In this document: one piece after another, positions 59,737 to 64,000 of the stretch
How positions within the stretch are numbered: the stretch's first letter is position 1
Layout: each line of letters starts with the position of its first letter
From: Halichondria panicea
Lineage: Eukaryota; Porifera; Demospongiae; Suberitida; Halichondriidae
Length of the DNA: 64,000 nt
NCBI RefSeq assembly: GCF_963675165.1
Contig: NC_087377.1
Location: forward strand, 2,944,978 to 3,008,977
Direction: 5' to 3'
The notes under the pieces: model-generated
The model's input: the letters and a program-made list of their open reading frames with translations, nothing else
Told to the model about the DNA's origin: nothing
Databases searched by the model: none
Made by a program: the position numbers and the translations under genes

Positions 59737-60085
59737 CTGCAGTGTACATTATTATTATTAATGGCACTATCCAAGTTCTACAGTATATCGGATGAAATTA
59801 TGAATCATGTTAAGTTAATTGTTGAAAGGAATTTAGTTACCAACCAATTGCCACCCACCCAACTAAAGAAACAAACCTACTAAAAATAAGTGCGTTTGCA
59901 CATCAGGATATGGCCTTGTTATGTAATTATCGATAAGGTGAATAGTGCGCAGTTAACAAAACGTGCAGTACTGCTTACTGGCACATTCCTTAACGGATGA
60001 TGCCTGACTGTATGAGCACAGGGCTATTAGTACACAGTCATCTACTGCTATACAGTGTTCAGTACACACACAGCAGAGCACTCAC

Positions 60086-60198
60086 ATCTAGTGTCCCCTC
60101 ATTGACACCCAACTGCTCTCCCAGAGGACGCCATGTCCCCCTCACCTCCCAGGCAGCTGTCCTCACTACCCTCAAATGATGATCCACACTCAGTCCCT
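60086..60198 (-). CDS. Gene B: first half of Death domain 2
   Basis: GLSVDHHLRVVRTAAWEVRG then TWRPLGEQLGVNEGTLD. The W-x-x-LG-x-x-LGV motif marks Death-domain helices 1-2. Acceptor TTCCAG, donor GTGAGT; exit phase 0 at the same point as in Death domain 1. Confidence 0.85.
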
Positions 60199-60352
60199 CT
60201 GGAAGGAACACACAATCAAGACAACAACATAACACTGTCATTATTCCTAAGCAATGCCTACTAACTAAGACACACATTACTGAAGGAAACTCTGTATTGT
60301 ACAGCTACATAATTATTCACTGCTGTTAATTAAATCAAGATTAATGGCTTAC

Positions 60353-60404
60353 CACCGTGAGTGAGATGATAAATAACAGGAGAGATGTCGCTGGTAGCTT
60401 TTGT
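60353..60404 (-). CDS. Gene B: linker exon between the two Death domains
   Basis: 52 bases reading TKATSDISPVIYHLTHG between CTTTACAG and GTAAGC. Phases match the exons on both sides (0 in, 1 out). Short spacer. Confidence 0.75.
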
Positions 60405-60711
60405 CTGTAAAGAGAAATCAAATATCGTACTACTAGATTGTTTGGCGAGCATCAAACATTTGCGATGGTTGATCAATTCGCAACAATAAAATCCGCAAAA
60501 CCTAAATTATTACTAGGAAATACACACGATCCTTTCCAGAACGCAATAGTTAGATCGCAAAGGATCAAATTTTCTGCTGATTAGGCTCATTCGCAACTGA
60601 GGTTTTTCACCATCAAAATATTCTAGTAATACGGTATTAGCTACCTATGTTTATAATTATTGGTAGAACATGTTCAGAATCTGTAGAGACTTGTATATTT
60701 TAGTTGCCAAC

Positions 60712-60867
60712 CTTAATGGTTGTTGCAATGTCCCCACGAGCAATGGCGGGAGACTCTAGTGCTCTAACAAGGGCAGACCAGGAGGGGGGAGGAGAGGAGC
60801 GCTTCACCCAGTGTGTCAGCATGGCCTCAAAGCACGGCTCAACCCAGCGATAGTCCTTCTCAAGACT
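60712..60867 (-). CDS. Gene B: second half of Death domain 1
   Basis: SLEKDYRWVEPCFEAMLTHW then VKRSSPPPSWSALVRALESP and AIARGDIATTIK. Matches the Death-domain pattern (ML..W......SW..L..AL.S.....DIA..I). Phase 0 on both sides. Confidence 0.85.
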
Positions 60868-61159
60868 CTGTATCAGTACGCACAGTGAAACACAGTATTA
60901 AATACTTAGTAAGAGCTCAACATTACGTTGCTATAGTAACCTGTTAAATAGGTTGTTACTTCATACAAGACCACAAATATGCAGAGTCAGCATTGCTAGA
61001 GATACCTCATTCTAAGATTGCTTACAATTGAAACGCTCACTATTCAACCATTAAATAACAGTAGCAGTCAATTAAATAGTGCACACATAATTAGAATGAA
61101 GGGACTACACTGGGAGAATATACTCAAGGTGGTGGAGGTAGTCATTGTTAAGGTCTCAC

Positions 61160-61284
61160 CTTCCTAGTTGCATAGTCAATGTCCAGTTCTATAGCCAGGC
61201 TGTACCAGTCAGAGCGTATCTCTTTGATCACTTCCTTCACATCTGCAAACTGCGGCTGGTCAGTTTCAGAGCTGGAGGTGTCCT
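61160..61284 (-). CDS. Gene B: first half of Death domain 1
   Basis: DTSSSETDQPQFADVKEVIK then EIRSDWYSLAIELDIDYATR. Acidic/Ser linker followed by Death-domain helices 1-2 (W-x-x-LA-x-x-L). Donor GTGAGA; joins the next exon in frame. Confidence 0.85.
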
Positions 61285-61376
61285 CTGTAACAATTCAAAT
61301 AAATAATCACACATTGTACAGTACACACGTAACAATGTACACACAATCTGCACACATGCTCTGACATTATTCTCAC

Positions 61377-61617
61377 CAACACTCTCTTTGAGGCAGTGGT
61401 ACACGGTGAAGAAATGCTTCTGGTTCTTGGAGATCTTACAACTGATAAAGCCCTTGAAGTGACTATTTGACGAGGCCTTGAATTCCAATTCATTTTCAGT
61501 CCCTCTAATTCTGGGTCTTCTCTTGCTCCACTCGAAGGAGAGGCTCTTGCCCCTCAACTCTCGATCAGAGGCAAAGGGCAGAGCAAAAAGGATCACATCA
61601 TCTCCCACGCTGACTTC
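61377..61617 (-). CDS. Gene B: beta-rich, possibly Ig-like exon
   Basis: EVSVGDDVILFALPFASDRE, then LSFEWSKRRPRI, NELEFKASSNSHFKGFISCK and ISKNQKHFFTVYHCLK. A core Trp (FEWSK) and a later Cys in GFISCKI are spaced as in an Ig-like fold, but the first Cys position is occupied by VILFAL, so this is tentative. 58 bases of it recur at 27361-27418. Phase 0 in, 1 out. Confidence 0.75.
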
Positions 61618-61778
61618 CTGTAAACATACAGAAATGATATGGGTCATTTGTATGAACGCACTAACAGTTCACTTACATCTGCAAACAGAAACAATAGGTC
61701 AATATACCAGTAAATAAATTATAATAATTATTGATAATTCCCGTATAGTTCAATGTGAGAATGAGTTTGTATACTTAC

Positions 61779-64000
61779 TTCTGCAAACCAGCATTCTTGG
61801 TGAGGGCTCAGTGAGACTTTGCTGGTGCATTTAAAGCAGGGATCAACTCCAGGTGTGAGGAGGCAAAGCTTGGAACCATCTTCATGTTTGCCACAGTAGC
61901 AGTCGAAGGCAATAATCGGAGAGAGTAGTGGACTAATGTCCTTCATCACCAACAGGAGGGTTAAGAGGACGTAGGAACAAAGCTCGTGCATCGTATGTAT
62001 CCTGTTCTGTCGAATAATCCGTATCTCGTAGCAATCGACGTGAGCAATCAGGGTAACAAAATGCTTGGCAGAGTTGTCAATGTGAAAGGAGACGAGGTTT
62101 CTCTTTACTGAAGTATCAGTGGCAAGTTTCCAAGTCATGCCCACAATGCCTTTGTCTTTACTCCCCCTTGAGACCAATTCACTGATCATGGCACAGAATA
62201 TTCCAACGGGAACATATTGAGGGTCAAATGTGATCTTGATTGGAGGGGGTGTATCAATGCCAGTGGGAGGTGGTTTCGTTAGTTCCTCGCGAGATGCACA
62301 CTTGAGAATAGCAGGGATAAAAAACATCGTTTCGACTTTTTCTGTGGTATGGCCTTCCTCCACTGTTGTGATTTTGGCTAAAAGGTGGGAATGTTCGAGT
62401 AGTATGAGCAACTTCTCAACAGGGATCAACTGGTCTTTCTTCACACCCTGGTTTTCCTCCGAAAGGCATCGAGTGATTGTTTTCAGTGAGAATTGCCCCT
62501 TGAGTATCCAATTTCTTCTCTCAGCTTCCTTGAACTGAATACGGCTGTCTTCAGAATGGAGCTCCAGCAGCGGATTGACAACGAGAACACTGAGGCTGTT
62601 GAATACCACTTGGGGATCGCAAATGACAAAGTTCCCAAACCAACCATCTCTGTCCTTGATCTCTGGATGATAGATCAAAGACCCAACGTACCGATCCAGG
62701 TACCAAATGGTGAATCGAACCTCCTTCTCTCTCATCTTTAACCCCTCGGTACCGATACGAATGCATTCTTCCATAGACACAATGTCAAACTCTTTTCTCA
62801 GTACAGCTCCAAACAAAAGCTGTTGTGGGCGAATTCGAAGCTTGGCATCTTTGAAATAGCTATTGAATAAGCCATGAAGATGCTCACGAAGAGGTTCCAT
62901 ATCAGAATCAGTGCCTTCGTAGTTGTCCACTGCTATGAACTTCTTGTCTTTTGGTTGAGAAAGTAAGTTCTCAAACTCGCTGGTAATCTTGGTCACGGCT
63001 TCGTTTTTCTCTGTCAACTTTTGCTCTAAACGGTTTTCGACATCTTTCTTGAAAGTGTCCGAGTTTAGGTGTTGGCTGACTATTTGCTCAATGGTAGCCA
63101 TATCTTCTGCACTGACGTTAGCATGCTCATCACTCTTCTGTTGAGTCAAAATGTTCCGAATTGCTTTCTTTTGTTCGTGTTCATTTAGGCTCTTGCTGGC
63201 AGTGGTACTATCGCTCTTGCAGACAGCTTTTGTTGAGGCAAAAAATTTTTCGTACAGAAGATCGACTTCAATTTGCATTGCCAGTTTATCCTTGAAAGTA
63301 CCTATGAGGGTAGCAACAGGCTTAGCAGAGCCTAGATTGCCCAGTTTACTACACAGCTCTCTGTCAATATCCGAGTCAATCTTGGTATAATGGCTGATAG
63401 CTGAGAGGATTTGAGAGAGCGTTTCTCTATTTGTGTACGTTGAATCGTATGGTGTGATCTTGTCATATCCTCGTTCGTAGGAGATTTGACACATGTCGTC
63501 GAAGTCTTTGTCCAGTCGAAAGAATACCAGGAAAATCCCTGGACCTTTGTTTAAAAATGGAAACATCTCCACGAATCCAGGCTGCCCACCTATATCGACC
63601 AGATTGAGAAGGAATTTGTTCAGCAGCTCTTTACTGTACTCTCCTGAACTCACAATACTCCGGAGTCTCGAGACAACCTTTCCAACATCTACAGTATTTG
63701 GTGTTGGTCCAGGTATTGGTGATACCGTTTCCTTGGGTACAATAGCAGCTTCACCGATCTTGAGTTGAGTTTGCTTCTTTGTGTCAGTGGTTTCTCGTGT
63801 GGGCTGTTCCTTAGGTGGACTAGTATTGCTGACAGTGCTGTCTTCAATAGGTTCACAGGACATAAGGTAAGAGAAGATAAACTGTGTTTCTTCCTCTAGA
63901 CTTGAAGATGCTTTAAATTCAAGCTTTGTTCCAGATTTGTCCACAAAGACCAATACTTGTTCATACTCGGCTAGTAATGTACTGCAACGTTTCCTTTGAT
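61779..64000 (-). CDS. Gene B: large exon with Roc-like G motifs and COR-like region (partial)
   Basis: The frame is open from the right window edge (QRKRCSTLLAEYEQVLVFVD) to donor GTAAGT at 61778, about 740 residues. After a Ser/Thr/Pro linker, NLVDIGGQPGFVEMFPFLNK (DIGGQ at 63582-63596) is a G3 switch-2 motif, and LIGTFKDK stands at the G4 position, degenerate from NKxD/THxD. A 60-residue charged insertion follows. The segment from IRPQQLLFGAVLRKEF through IWYLDRYVGSLIYHPEI and VICDPQVVFNSLSVLVV resembles a COR domain. Further down come VPVGIFCAMISEL and a Cys/His-rich stretch CYCGKHED...CFKC...HQECWF. Ankyrin-Roc-COR-Death is the layout of DAPK1-type ROCO proteins without the kinase. The P-loop exon should lie just right of the window. 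Confidence 0.8.

Noticed and set aside
61377-61617. Definite immunoglobulin domain
   Set aside because: The Trp and second Cys fit, but the first Cys position is not occupied; kept only as a possibility.

Overview
The window looks like nuclear DNA of a marine invertebrate, most likely a demosponge of the Amphimedon type. This is an inference. It rests on small, widely spaced, intron-split exons with GT-AG borders; protein families heavily expanded in sponges (ankyrin/Roc-like GTPase/Death-domain proteins, ZU5-Death-domain proteins); and very dense non-autonomous DNA transposons. No rRNA, tRNA or CRISPR array was seen. Exon models are read by eye from reading frame, splice-site consensus and phase agreement, so borders are proposals.

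Layout. (1) 1-21.8 kb, minus strand: gene A. Five ankyrin-type exons (21.8, 21.2, 14.1, 5.9, 4.6 kb) lead into a P-loop exon that runs off the left edge; all proposed introns are phase 1 and packed with MITEs. (2) 25.4-33.7 kb, plus strand: gene C. An N-terminal exon with a PIP-box-like motif, a basic KRPK exon, a Death-domain exon, two short exons, a second KRPK exon, a large ZU5 exon and two further exons; the 3' end is unresolved. (3) 35-43 kb: mobile and simple repeats, including a telomere-like tract, a TGCATAATG-rich array, a broken LINE and a 674-bp TG run. (4) 43.9-44.4 kb, plus strand: 3' end of a membrane-protein gene with one transmembrane segment, whose cytoplasmic tail is obscured by an A7 run. 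(5) 44.6-51.7 kb: foldback elements, a second 5'-truncated LINE with a poly(A) tail, a long CA run. (6) 52.0-56.3 kb, minus strand: gene D. A PARP-like ADP-ribosyltransferase exon preceded by five tandemly duplicated WW-domain exons. (7) 59.5-64 kb, minus strand: gene B. The 3' part of a Roc-COR-like protein with two C-terminal Death domains, a close paralog of gene A: the right edge of the window repeats the left edge almost base for base.

Genes A, B and C share Death-domain, ankyrin, P-loop and ZU5 modules, and D adds an ADP-ribosyltransferase with protein-binding repeats. This suggests a cluster of intracellular signalling or innate-immunity genes; that reading is an inference from domain content. 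The transposon record is unusually readable. Tandem copies provide natural empty sites for several insertions, and families with 2-, 3-, 4-, 5- and 7-bp target duplications can be told apart.
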